Shown here: piece by piece, positions 8,825 to 14,454 of the stretch
Layout of the letters: each line of letters starts with the position of its first letter
How positions within the stretch are numbered: position 1 is the first letter of the stretch
DNA from: Enterocloster lavalensis
Lineage (GTDB): Bacteria; Bacillota; Clostridia; Lachnospirales; Lachnospiraceae
Reading direction: 5' to 3'
NCBI RefSeq assembly: GCF_902364025.1
Contig: NZ_CABJCG010000003.1
Coordinates: 374,552-402,321 of the forward strand
DNA length: 27,770 bases
The notes under the pieces: generated by a model
What the model was told of the DNA's origin: nothing
Databases searched by the model: none
The model's input: only the letters and a program-made list of their open reading frames with translations
Translations under genes and position numbers: made by a program

Positions 8825-9751
8825 ATGACAATCGACATTATTATTGACTGGCTGCAGGCGACCCTGCGGTGGGCGGCCCCGCTGCTGATCGTTGCAATCG
8901 GGGAGGTATACGCCGAGCGTTCCGGCGTGATCAACATGGGCATTGAGGGCATTATGCTGTTCGGCGCGCTGGTGGGCATCGCGGCCGGCTTTTATATGAA
9001 CAGCCTGGTGCTGGCGGTTCTCTTTACGATTGTGATCGGCGCGTTCCTTGGGCTGATCGTGGCGTTTCTCACGGTTTCCCGCAGAACGAACCAGGTGGTA
9101 ACCGGACTGATGGTGAACATGATATCCCTGGGCGCCACGGACGCCCTGTTCTCCCTGATGTCCGAGACCAGACAGAACCGCGTGGCTACATTTCCCACGC
9201 TGTTCCCCAAAAGTATGCAGAATATCCCCTTTATCGGCCCTCTGCTGTTCGCCCAGCCGGTGAGCACCTGGGTGGCGCTGATTCTTCCCTTTATCGCAGG
9301 CTACATCCTCTACAAGACCAGATGGGGCTTAAATGTGCGCGCCGTGGGCGACAACCCCAAGGCGGCCGCAACGGCTGGCCTTTCCGTGATCAAGCTGAAA
9401 TACCAGACCGTGATTCTTTCGGGCGTTTTTGCAGCTCTGGGCGGCTGCGTGCTGACCCTGGGTGAGGTGGGATACTTTTCCGCCGGCGGCATGGCGGCGG
9501 GCCGGGGATTTATCGTCATGGCGGCCTGCGTGGTGGGCGGATGGGATCCCATCCGGACTGCCCTGGTGTGCCTGATCTTCGGCGCGGCCGACGCGGCCCA
9601 GCTCCGGTTCCAGACCACTGGCTCCGTTATCCCTTACCAGTTCCTGCAAATGCTGCCCTACGTGGCCACCATCGTGGCGCTGACGATCATGGTGAAACGC
9701 TCCGTTGTGCCCAAGACCTGGGGAGCCGCTTACGATCCGAAGGACGTATAA
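8825..9751 (+). CDS. ABC transporter permease 2 (BPD_transp_2, nucleoside/BMP type)
   Basis: A 308-residue permease with the family blocks ERSGVINMGIEGIMLFGAL, VVTGLMVNMISLG and RAVGDNPKAAATAGLSV. It is the usual second, shorter permease of BMP-type nucleoside importers. The frame is open from 8723 inside the first permease, but AAAGGAGG (8809-8816) followed by the ATG at 8825 sets the start, one base after the first permease's stop. It completes a binding protein, ATPase, permease, permease set that should import one substrate across the cell membrane. Confidence 0.92.
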   Translation: MTIDIIIDWLQATLRWAAPLLIVAIGEVYAERSGVINMGIEGIMLFGALVGIAAGFYMNSLVLAVLFTIVIGAFLGLIVAFLTVSRRTNQVVTGLMVNMISLGATDALFSLMSETRQNRVATFPTLFPKSMQNIPFIGPLLFAQPVSTWVALILPFIAGYILYKTRWGLNVRAVGDNPKAAATAGLSVIKLKYQTVILSGVFAALGGCVLTLGEVGYFSAGGMAAGRGFIVMAACVVGGWDPIRTALVCLIFGAADAAQLRFQTTGSVIPYQFLQMLPYVATIVALTIMVKRSVVPKTWGAAYDPKDV

Positions 9752-9807
9752 AGTCTTTGCAAAATCTCTGTGCGGAACTGTGACAGGTTCCAGAAAGGAT
9801 GGTTTTT

Positions 9808-11229
9808 ATGTTGGATTTGATTGTGAGAGGCGGAACCGTGGTGACGGCCTCCGAGACCTTTCAGGCCGACATCGGCGTGACGGATGAGAAAATATCGCAT
9901 ATCGCGGAAGCCGGTTCGTTGGACAGCCTGATCGGGGAACATACCCGGGTGATTGAGGCCGGTGGAAAGTATGTGATGCCCGGTCTGATCGAGCCCCACA
10001 TGCATGTGAAGGCCCCCTTCAGCAACACCATCGACATGCTGGATTTCTACACTGCCAGCAAATGCGCGGCTTTCGGCGGCGTGACCTCCTTTATGGACTT
10101 CAGCACCACCACAAAGGACACGCCTGTGCTGAAGGCGGTGGAGGAACGGCTCGGTGAAATGGCCGAGGGCGCCCTGGACTACAGCGTGCACGCCAAGTTT
10201 ATAACGGCCGGGGACGATCCGGACGACCTGAGAAATACGGTGAAAACGCTGGTGGAGAAAGGCGTTCCCACCTTCAAGATGTTCACCATCTATCCGGGCG
10301 TGATGATCCAGGACGCCGATATTCTGCGGATCATGGAGGTGGCGAAGGAGGAAGGCGCGCTGTGCGGATTCCACGCCGAGAGCAACGATATCGCACAATT
10401 CATGACCCAAAAGCTGTTGAGCGAGGGCAAGACGGACTGGGAGTATTTTAACCAGGCCAAGCCAAATGCCTGCGAGGCGGAGGCGGTAAACCGCATTCTC
10501 ACCTTTGCCGGGCTGCTGGACGCGCCGGTGTATTTTTACCATTTGTCTGCAAAAGAGTCGGTCAACCTGGTCCGTGAGGCCAAAAAGCGGAGCGTCCGGG
10601 TGCAGGCTGAGACCTGCGGACACTATCTGACGCTGACGGATGCGAAAAATAAAGGGGTTGACGGAATCAATTACCTGATGAGCCCGCCGCTGCGAAGCGA
10701 GGAGGATCGGAAGGCCATGTGGGAGGGAATTAAAGACGGCACTTTAAGCCTGGTGACCTCCGACAACGAGGTGTTCTCCCGGACGGTAAAGGAAAAGGAT
10801 CTGGAAGTAAATGGGGATACCGGTGAGAAGATTCCATATTTCACCACCCCGGTCAACGGAATCCCAGGCCTGGAGGAGCGGTTCGGGCTGTTGATGATTG
10901 GCGTGAACAACGGCGACATTTCCCTGAACAAGCTGGTGGAAGTCGGCAGCACCAATCCCGCCAAGGTCTTTGGCTGCTACCCCCAGAAGGGCTGCCTGGC
11001 TGTGGGCAGCGACGCCGATCTCATCGTGGTGGACCCGGAAAAGAACGTTCCGCTGGTGCGGGAAAACCTTCACTATCCCGAGGAACTGGACTACAACCTC
11101 TACGAGGGCTTCGTTTCCCGCGGCTGGCCGGTGTGCACGGTCCGCAGGGGGGAGGTACTGGTGGAGAATGGGGAGTTTAAGGGGAAGAGGAATTCGGGGA
11201 GGCTTTTGAGGCGGAGACTGAAGCGGTAA
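9808..11229 (+). CDS. hyuA: Hydantoinase/dihydropyrimidinase family amidohydrolase
   Basis: A 473-residue cyclic amidohydrolase (urease-like TIM barrel, dinuclear metal) that opens hydantoin or dihydropyrimidine-type rings. Metal ligands are visible: EPHMHV (H64, H66), carbamylated-lysine candidate FKMFT (K157), GFHAES (H189), YFYHLS (H245) and TSDNEVF (D319). In E. coli HyuA and dihydropyrimidinases the residue after the last Asp is His (TDH); here it is Asn. The end GKRNSGRLLRRRLKR resembles the GKAGRGRFLRRK end of E. coli HyuA. An ATG at 9799 exists, but AAAGGA (9794-9799) fits the ATG at 9808. It lies 56 bases after the permeases, with a weak GGAAC/GTTCC inverted repeat (9774-9791) between, and closes the operon. 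Confidence 0.88.
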   Translation: MLDLIVRGGTVVTASETFQADIGVTDEKISHIAEAGSLDSLIGEHTRVIEAGGKYVMPGLIEPHMHVKAPFSNTIDMLDFYTASKCAAFGGVTSFMDFSTTTKDTPVLKAVEERLGEMAEGALDYSVHAKFITAGDDPDDLRNTVKTLVEKGVPTFKMFTIYPGVMIQDADILRIMEVAKEEGALCGFHAESNDIAQFMTQKLLSEGKTDWEYFNQAKPNACEAEAVNRILTFAGLLDAPVYFYHLSAKESVNLVREAKKRSVRVQAETCGHYLTLTDAKNKGVDGINYLMSPPLRSEEDRKAMWEGIKDGTLSLVTSDNEVFSRTVKEKDLEVNGDTGEKIPYFTTPVNGIPGLEERFGLLMIGVNNGDISLNKLVEVGSTNPAKVFGCYPQKGCLAVGSDADLIVVDPEKNVPLVRENLHYPEELDYNLYEGFVSRGWPVCTVRRGEVLVENGEFKGKRNSGRLLRRRLKR

Positions 11230-11252
11230 CCGGGAAATGATTTGACACAAAC

Positions 11253-11287
11253 AAATTTAAAAGGGTACTTGAAAAATTCAAGTACCC
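11253..11287 (-). terminator. Terminator of the minus-strand toxin transcript
   Basis: GGGTACTTGAA (11263-11273) and TTCAAGTACCC (11277-11287) form a perfect 11-bp stem with a 3-base loop. On the minus strand it is followed by TTTTAAATTT (11262-11253), a typical intrinsic terminator. On the plus strand no T-run follows, though the hairpin could still help end the hyuA operon mRNA. Confidence 0.75.
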
Positions 11288-11297
11288 CATGTATAAT
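11269..11297 (+). promoter_or_regulatory. Sigma-70 promoter of the antisense RNA
   Basis: TTGAAA (11269-11274), a 17-base spacer and a consensus TATAAT (11292-11297) on the plus strand. Its -35 box is embedded in the toxin terminator hairpin. No plus-strand ORF with a ribosome binding site follows; the next plus-strand signal is a hairpin terminator about 75 bases later. Confidence 0.75.
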
Positions 11298-11303
11298 TTA
11301 CTT

Positions 11304-11415
11304 AGAAGTAATCAAAGGACATTGGGTAGTCCGATGATTGCGCTTCGGATACTGAAGTAATTTATAGTTACCAGCTATCCTCTATTGCAGGTAGAGGATA
11401 GCTATTTTCTATTTT
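11304..11415 (+). ncRNA. Putative type I antitoxin antisense RNA
   Basis: The transcript is predicted from a consensus promoter (11269-11297) to a hairpin plus T-rich tract (11373-11415), giving about 110 nt with no convincing ORF. It holds an internal stem-loop, TCCGA (11330-11334) with TCGGA (11345-11349), extended by GTA/TAC around a bulged G. The whole RNA is antisense to the 3' untranslated region and last codons of the small hydrophobic ORF on the minus strand (11402-11485). This convergent, 3'-overlapping layout is that of txpA/RatA and bsrG/SR4 in Bacillus subtilis and related loci in Clostridioides. The exact 5' and 3' ends are estimates. Confidence 0.65.
11373..11415 (+). terminator. 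Intrinsic terminator of the antisense RNA
   Basis: AGCTATCCTCTA (11373-11384) and TAGAGGATAGCT (11392-11403) form a 12-bp stem with a 7-base loop, followed by the T-rich ATTTTCTATTTT. The tract overlaps the last codons and stop of the minus-strand toxin ORF. Confidence 0.7.
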
Positions 11416-11485
11416 GATGGTTATCTATGTAAGTAAGTGCTGCGAAAATCACCAGCACCAATGTCAACACTTCAAGTGTATTCAT
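11402..11485 (-). CDS. Small hydrophobic peptide, putative type I toxin
   Basis: A 27-residue peptide beginning MNTLEVLTLVLVIFAAL and ending TYIDNHQNRK: a short N-terminus, one hydrophobic helix (about residues 6-17) and a polar basic tail. This is the layout of TxpA/BsrG/holin-like type I toxins. The ribosome binding site AAGGAGG (plus-strand CCTCCTT, 11495-11501) sits 9 bases before the ATG and is very strong for such a small ORF. A longer in-frame extension to 11635 lacks a ribosome binding site and is rejected. A hairpin covers the ribosome binding site, a terminator follows at 11253-11287, and an antisense RNA is encoded opposite the 3' end. I recognise the architecture rather than a specific named family. 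Killing activity is inferred. Confidence 0.68.
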   Translation of the reverse strand: MNTLEVLTLVLVIFAALTYIDNHQNRK

Positions 11486-11496
11486 GTTACATATCC

Positions 11497-11518
11497 TCCT
11501 TCGTTTATTTCCGAAGGA
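11497..11518 (-). promoter_or_regulatory. Stem-loop sequestering the toxin ribosome binding site
   Basis: TCCTTCG (11497-11503) pairs with CGAAGGA (11512-11518), with an 8-base loop. On the minus strand the 3' arm carries the AAGGAG core of the toxin's ribosome binding site, and two more G-U pairs could extend the stem over it. Such sequestration is common in type I toxin mRNAs. Confidence 0.6.
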
Positions 11519-11549
11519 AACCACCAGACTATCCTCTGACTTCTGTTCA

Positions 11550-11555
11550 ATTATA
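11550..11555 (-). promoter_or_regulatory. Possible -10 box for the toxin gene
   Basis: TATAAT on the minus strand, about 65 bases before the toxin start codon. I see no good -35 box at 16-18 bases, so this promoter is tentative. The rest of 11560-11640 shows nothing I can name. Confidence 0.35.
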
Positions 11556-11640
11556 CAAGAATAGTTTATCACAGGGATGGGGGGTATGCAATGATGATCA
11601 CTGTCATTTTTTTGTGGTCTGCTGGTTTGGGCCACAACCG

Positions 11641-11704
11641 AAAACAGGACCTGGAAAAGGGCGCCGCGTCATGGCTTCGCGGCGCCCTCTCCAGGTCCTG
11701 TTTT
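11641..11704 (-). terminator. Long hairpin terminator after fucO (works in either direction)
   Basis: AAAACAGGACCTGGA (11641-11655) pairs with TCCAGGTCCTGTTTT (11690-11704), and inside it GGGCGCCGCG (11659-11668) pairs with CGCGGCGCCC (11678-11687). A/T ends on both sides give a T-run in both directions. It lies 20 bases past the alcohol dehydrogenase stop codon. Confidence 0.85.
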
Positions 11705-11723
11705 CCGGTTGATTCAATTCTGA

Positions 11724-12872
11724 TTACATCAGGGACAGATACAGATTCTTGATATCCTCAAAGCTGGGATCCTTGGGGTTGCCGGGCTTGCAGGCGTCGT
11801 CCATGGCGGACTGGGTCAGGAAATCCACATCCTCGGGCTTCACGATGGCCTTTAAGTCAACGGGGATACCCACATCCTGGGACAGCTTCTTCACAGCCTC
11901 CACAGCGGCCTTGCGGTACTCGTCCTGGCTCATGTTCTCCACGCCCTCAACGCCCATGGCAATGGCGATATCTTTGTACTTGGTTCCGGTGCAGGGAGCG
12001 TTATACTCCATCACGGTGGGCAGCAGGATGGCGTTGGCAACGCCGTGGGGGGTGTCATACACAGCGCCCAGAGCGTGGGCCATGGAGTGCACGATGCCCA
12101 GTCCGCAGTTGGAGAAACCCATGCCGGTCAGGTACTGGCCCAGAGCCATTCCCTCGCGTCCCTCAGGGGTGTTGTCCACAGCGCCGCGCAGGCTTCTGGC
12201 GATCACCTCGATGGCCTTTAAGTTGAACATGTCGGTCATCTCCCAGGCGCCCTTGGTGGTGTAGCCCTCGATGGCGTGGGTCAGAGCGTCCATACCGGTG
12301 GAAGCGGTCAGCCCCTTGGGCATGGAGGCCATCATCTCCGGGTCAATCACAGCCACTACCGGGATATCGTGGGGGTCCACGCACACGAATTTGCGCTTCT
12401 TCTCAACGTCGGTGATCACGTAATTGATGGTAACCTCGGCGGCGGTTCCGGCGGTGGTGGGAACGGCGATGATCGGCACGCAGGGATTCTTGGTGGGGGC
12501 CACGCCCTCTAAGCTTCTCACATCCTCGAATTCGGGGTTGGTGATGATGATGCCGATCGCCTTAGCGGTGTCCATGGAGGAGCCGCCGCCGATGGCGATG
12601 ATGTAGTCCGCGCCGGAAGCCTTGAAGGCTGCCACGCCGGTCTGCACATTCTCGATGGTGGGGTTGGGCTTGATGTCGGAATAGATCTCATAATCCAGTC
12701 CCGCGTCCTCCAATACGCTGGTCACCTTGCCGGTCACGTTGAACTTGATCAGGTCGGGATCGGAGCAGACAAAAGCCTTCTTAAAGCCTCTGCTCTTCGC
12801 CACTCCCGCGATCTCCGCGATGGCGCCTGCGCCGTGGTAGGAAGTCTCATTCAGTACGATTCTGTTTGCCAT
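11724..12872 (-). CDS. fucO: Iron-containing alcohol dehydrogenase, lactaldehyde reductase (FucO) type
   Basis: A 382-residue group III (iron-dependent) alcohol dehydrogenase. The sequence tracks E. coli FucO closely: start MANRIVLNET, IAIGGGSSMDTAKAIGI (NAD-binding GGGS), PTTAGTAAEVTINYVITD and KFVCVDPHDIP. Metal ligands fit: D195 and H199 in GMDALTHAIEGY, H262 in IVHSMAHALGA, H276 in YDTPHGVAN. It reduces aldehydes such as lactaldehyde (to 1,2-propanediol) or similar short substrates using NADH, in the cytosol. No fucose or rhamnose genes are nearby, so the physiological substrate is open. The ribosome binding site AAGGAGAA lies just before 12872. It is monocistronic, with its own Rex-like operator and terminator, which suggests a general NADH-disposal role. 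Confidence 0.92.
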   Translation of the reverse strand: MANRIVLNETSYHGAGAIAEIAGVAKSRGFKKAFVCSDPDLIKFNVTGKVTSVLEDAGLDYEIYSDIKPNPTIENVQTGVAAFKASGADYIIAIGGGSSMDTAKAIGIIITNPEFEDVRSLEGVAPTKNPCVPIIAVPTTAGTAAEVTINYVITDVEKKRKFVCVDPHDIPVVAVIDPEMMASMPKGLTASTGMDALTHAIEGYTTKGAWEMTDMFNLKAIEVIARSLRGAVDNTPEGREGMALGQYLTGMGFSNCGLGIVHSMAHALGAVYDTPHGVANAILLPTVMEYNAPCTGTKYKDIAIAMGVEGVENMSQDEYRKAAVEAVKKLSQDVGIPVDLKAIVKPEDVDFLTQSAMDDACKPGNPKDPSFEDIKNLYLSLM

Positions 12873-12902
12873 TGTTATCTTCTCCTTTTCTTGAAAATGC
12901 TT

Positions 12903-12915
12903 CCGGCTTTGCCGG
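12903..12915 (-). other. Small 5' leader hairpin of fucO
   Basis: CCGGC (12903-12907) pairs with GCCGG (12911-12915) across a 3-base loop in the short leader between promoter and start codon. Its function is unknown. Confidence 0.35.
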
Positions 12916-12932
12916 TGCCTTTGTGTTTTCTA

Positions 12933-12950
12933 TTGTTAATATTATAACAA
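12933..12950 (-). promoter_or_regulatory. Rex-type operator overlapping the fucO extended -10 promoter
   Basis: The 18-mer TTGTTAATATTATAACAA matches the clostridial Rex consensus TTGTTAANNNNTTAACAA with one mismatch. On the minus strand it contains TGTTATAAT, an extended -10 box (TATAAT at 12946-12941); the -35 region is weak. Rex represses fermentative alcohol dehydrogenases when NADH/NAD+ is low, so the position fits direct repression of fucO. Confidence 0.72.
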
Positions 12951-12954
12951 CGCC

Positions 12955-12997
12955 AAATTTAAAAAGAAAGTGACAAACTTGCCGGTCTGTCACTTTC
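12955..12997 (-). terminator. Terminator of the XRE regulator gene
   Basis: GAAAGTGACA (12966-12975) pairs with TGTCACTTTC (12988-12997), a 10-bp stem with a 12-base loop. On the minus strand TTTTTAAATTT follows. It lies about 65 bases past the XRE stop codon and just upstream of the fucO promoter. Confidence 0.7.
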
Positions 12998-13060
12998 CTT
13001 TAATCTTTGTGCATATTGCTAATTTTAATTAGATATTTTGTCCAACATTCCCATGGTACC

Positions 13061-13453
13061 TTACTCTTTATTGTTGAGCAGGGAAATACCGATGCAGGTC
13101 ATTCCGATTCCCAGCAACGTGATTCCGCTTTCCACGGGTAACGCGTCCAGAACCGATAGGACGATTACGGCGATCCCCATTGCCAGAGCAACCGCCTTAA
13201 AAAGAATATCCATCACTTCCTTTGGCTTTTTTGAGGAAACAGGAACTTCTTTTTTTATCTGCATAAGATCATCGACGGAAATACCGAGGATTGCCGCCAA
13301 ATTGGGCAGTGAATGAATGTCCGGACAGGACAGGTCCCGTTCCCATTTAGAGACAGCCTTGTCCGTCACTCCCATTTTTTCAGCTAGTTCCAGCTGCGTC
13401 ATGCCTTTTTCTTTTCTGTGCTCCGCAATTATCACACCGAGTGTTTTCTTCAT
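13061..13453 (-). CDS. XRE family regulator with two C-terminal membrane segments
   Basis: A 130-residue protein. Residues 5-60 form a Cro/C1-type helix-turn-helix (IIAEHRKEKGMTQLELAEKM, then GVTDKAVSKWERDLSCPD). After a lysine-rich linker (residues 67-80) come two hydrophobic segments, about 83-103 and 110-126, likely membrane helices. Small membrane-anchored XRE regulators of this build are common in clostridia; their signals and targets are mostly unknown. The ribosome binding site is weak (GGGGGT, 9 bases upstream). A promoter (13490-13518) and terminator (12955-12997) make it a single-gene unit. Target genes cannot be read from this context. Confidence 0.85.
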   Translation of the reverse strand: MKKTLGVIIAEHRKEKGMTQLELAEKMGVTDKAVSKWERDLSCPDIHSLPNLAAILGISVDDLMQIKKEVPVSSKKPKEVMDILFKAVALAMGIAVIVLSVLDALPVESGITLLGIGMTCIGISLLNNKE

Positions 13454-13489
13454 CGCCTTTTACCCCCGTCAATTTTGTTTGATAATTGC

Positions 13490-13518
13490 ATTGTAATATT
13501 CCCCCTGTAAAGACTCAA
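13490..13518 (-). promoter_or_regulatory. Promoter of the XRE gene
   Basis: On the minus strand, TTGAGT (13518-13513), a 17-base spacer and TACAAT (13495-13490), about 37 bases before the start codon at 13453. Confidence 0.6.
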
Positions 13519-13537
13519 CCGACCCTCAGTTTAGTCC

Positions 13538-13567
13538 GCTCTACCATTCGTTTAGGCCAGGTAGAGC
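13538..13567 (-). other. Stem-loop downstream of the TetR/DhaS-like gene
   Basis: GCTCTACC (13538-13545) and GGTAGAGC (13560-13567) form a perfect 8-bp inverted repeat with a 14-base loop, 24 bases past the stop codon at 13591. No T-run follows, so it may be a weak or factor-dependent terminator. Confidence 0.45.
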
Positions 13568-13590
13568 AGGTGCCTGCGAACCGCCGCGGC

Positions 13591-14157
13591 TCATAGAAGT
13601 TCCAGCCTTCCGAACACCTCCGCCAGCTTGGGCGGCATGGCTTCCACCAGGGTCCGGGCCATCTGCTCCGGGGAGTCCTTCATGCCCCCAAGGACCCATT
13701 TGACCGTCATGTACACCGAACCCTGGCAGTACATTTCCAACAGGAAATGCAGCTCGCCGTCCAGGGGCTGGCTGGTCTTGCGTGCGATCAGGTCCGTGTA
13801 AAACTGGAGGATCAGCTCGAAGTCGTGCTCTTTTAAGGAGTTCCGGTCGTCGGAGCGGAACGCCTCAGTGAAGAACACCTTTTCATTGAGGATAAATGCA
13901 AATTTCTGGGTCAGGCTCTCTCCGACCGTGTGGCCCATGCCGATCTGCTCAAAGGATTGGAGAACCAGCTTGTCAAAGTACCAGTTGATCAGGTCGTACT
14001 TGTCCAGGAAATTCCGGTAAAAGGTCTGCCGGGTGACGCCGCAGCCCTCCACAATGTTTTTTACCGTGATCTTGTCCACCGGCGCGGTTTTCATGCACTC
14101 CTTGATGGAATTCGCCAGCTTGTATTTTGTTTTTTCCTGCTTCATGATTTCCGCCAT
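13591..14157 (-). CDS. TetR/AcrR family regulator, DhaS-like
   Basis: A 188-residue TetR-family protein. The N-terminal DNA-binding domain (residues 10-60) reads KYKLANSIKECMKTAPVDK, then ITVKNIVEGCGVTRQTFYRNF, with the usual YRNF DKYDLI helix end. The rest is a helical ligand or dimer domain like the TetR_C_7/DhaS group. It starts at 14157, or four codons later at MKQEKTK; neither has a strong ribosome binding site. A good promoter (14312-14340) and a structured leader of about 150 bases precede it. It sits just past the 3' end of the envelope operon on the same strand but has its own promoter. Its targets are unknown. Confidence 0.82.
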   Translation of the reverse strand: MAEIMKQEKTKYKLANSIKECMKTAPVDKITVKNIVEGCGVTRQTFYRNFLDKYDLINWYFDKLVLQSFEQIGMGHTVGESLTQKFAFILNEKVFFTEAFRSDDRNSLKEHDFELILQFYTDLIARKTSQPLDGELHFLLEMYCQGSVYMTVKWVLGGMKDSPEQMARTLVEAMPPKLAEVFGRLELL

Positions 14158-14247
14158 TGGTCAACGCCGCCCTTCGTTATTCTCGCGGATACGCTGTGCC
14201 TTGCCATGTCTTGATGGACCTTCGGCGGCTGTCCGCGGGGTCAGAAG

Positions 14248-14308
14248 CCCGCAGGCATAGCTGCGGGATAACTGAATCAGGCGGGAGCGCGAACGCTACC
14301 GCCTGATT
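14248..14308 (-). other. Structured leader: two stem-loops before the TetR/DhaS-like gene
   Basis: AATCAGGCGG (14275-14284) pairs with CCGCCTGATT (14299-14308), with an inner AGCG/CGCT stem closed by a CGAA tetraloop. A second hairpin pairs CCCGCAG (14248-14254) with CTGCGGG (14261-14267). On the minus strand the first hairpin starts at the predicted transcription start. It may be an operator at +1, a leader RNA structure, or a terminator for plus-strand read-through (TTTT at 14307-14310). Confidence 0.5.
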
Positions 14309-14311
14309 TTC

Positions 14312-14340
14312 ATTATAAAGGTTTTTGACCTGGATTTCAA
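14312..14340 (-). promoter_or_regulatory. Promoter of the TetR/DhaS-like gene
   Basis: On the minus strand, TTGAAA (14340-14335), a 17-base spacer and TATAAT (14317-14312). The predicted start near 14305 is about 150 bases before the start codon. Confidence 0.7.
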
Positions 14341-14454
14341 CCGGAAAGGAGGCCGTTTTGTGGGTTTTCCAGTGTCCACAAATCAGGTCCGCTTTCCAGT
14401 CCTGCAAGCCGTGCTGCCCGGCCCCGGACATCTGCGTTCCGCCTCCTTAGGTGG

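Noticed and set aside
11573..11606. Possible plus-strand terminator (AATGA...TCATT followed by seven T)
   Set aside because: The stem is only about 5 bp and no plus-strand transcript is known to reach it; more likely chance.
11486..11635. N-terminal extension of the small toxin ORF to 77 codons
   Set aside because: The extension has no ribosome binding site and low-complexity polar sequence, while a strong site sits 9 bases before the internal ATG at 11485.
12966..12997. AAAGTGACA/TGTCACTTT inverted repeat as an operator for fucO
   Set aside because: It is followed on the minus strand by a T-run and lies behind the XRE gene, so a terminator explains it better; an operator role is not excluded.
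14248..14308. Known riboswitch in the TetR leader
   Set aside because: I could match it to no known riboswitch consensus, so it is only reported as a structured leader.
14177..14431. 84-codon minus-strand frame beginning MSGAGQHGL
   Set aside because: It runs through the promoter and hairpins of the TetR/DhaS-like gene, lacks a good ribosome binding site and shows no family resemblance.
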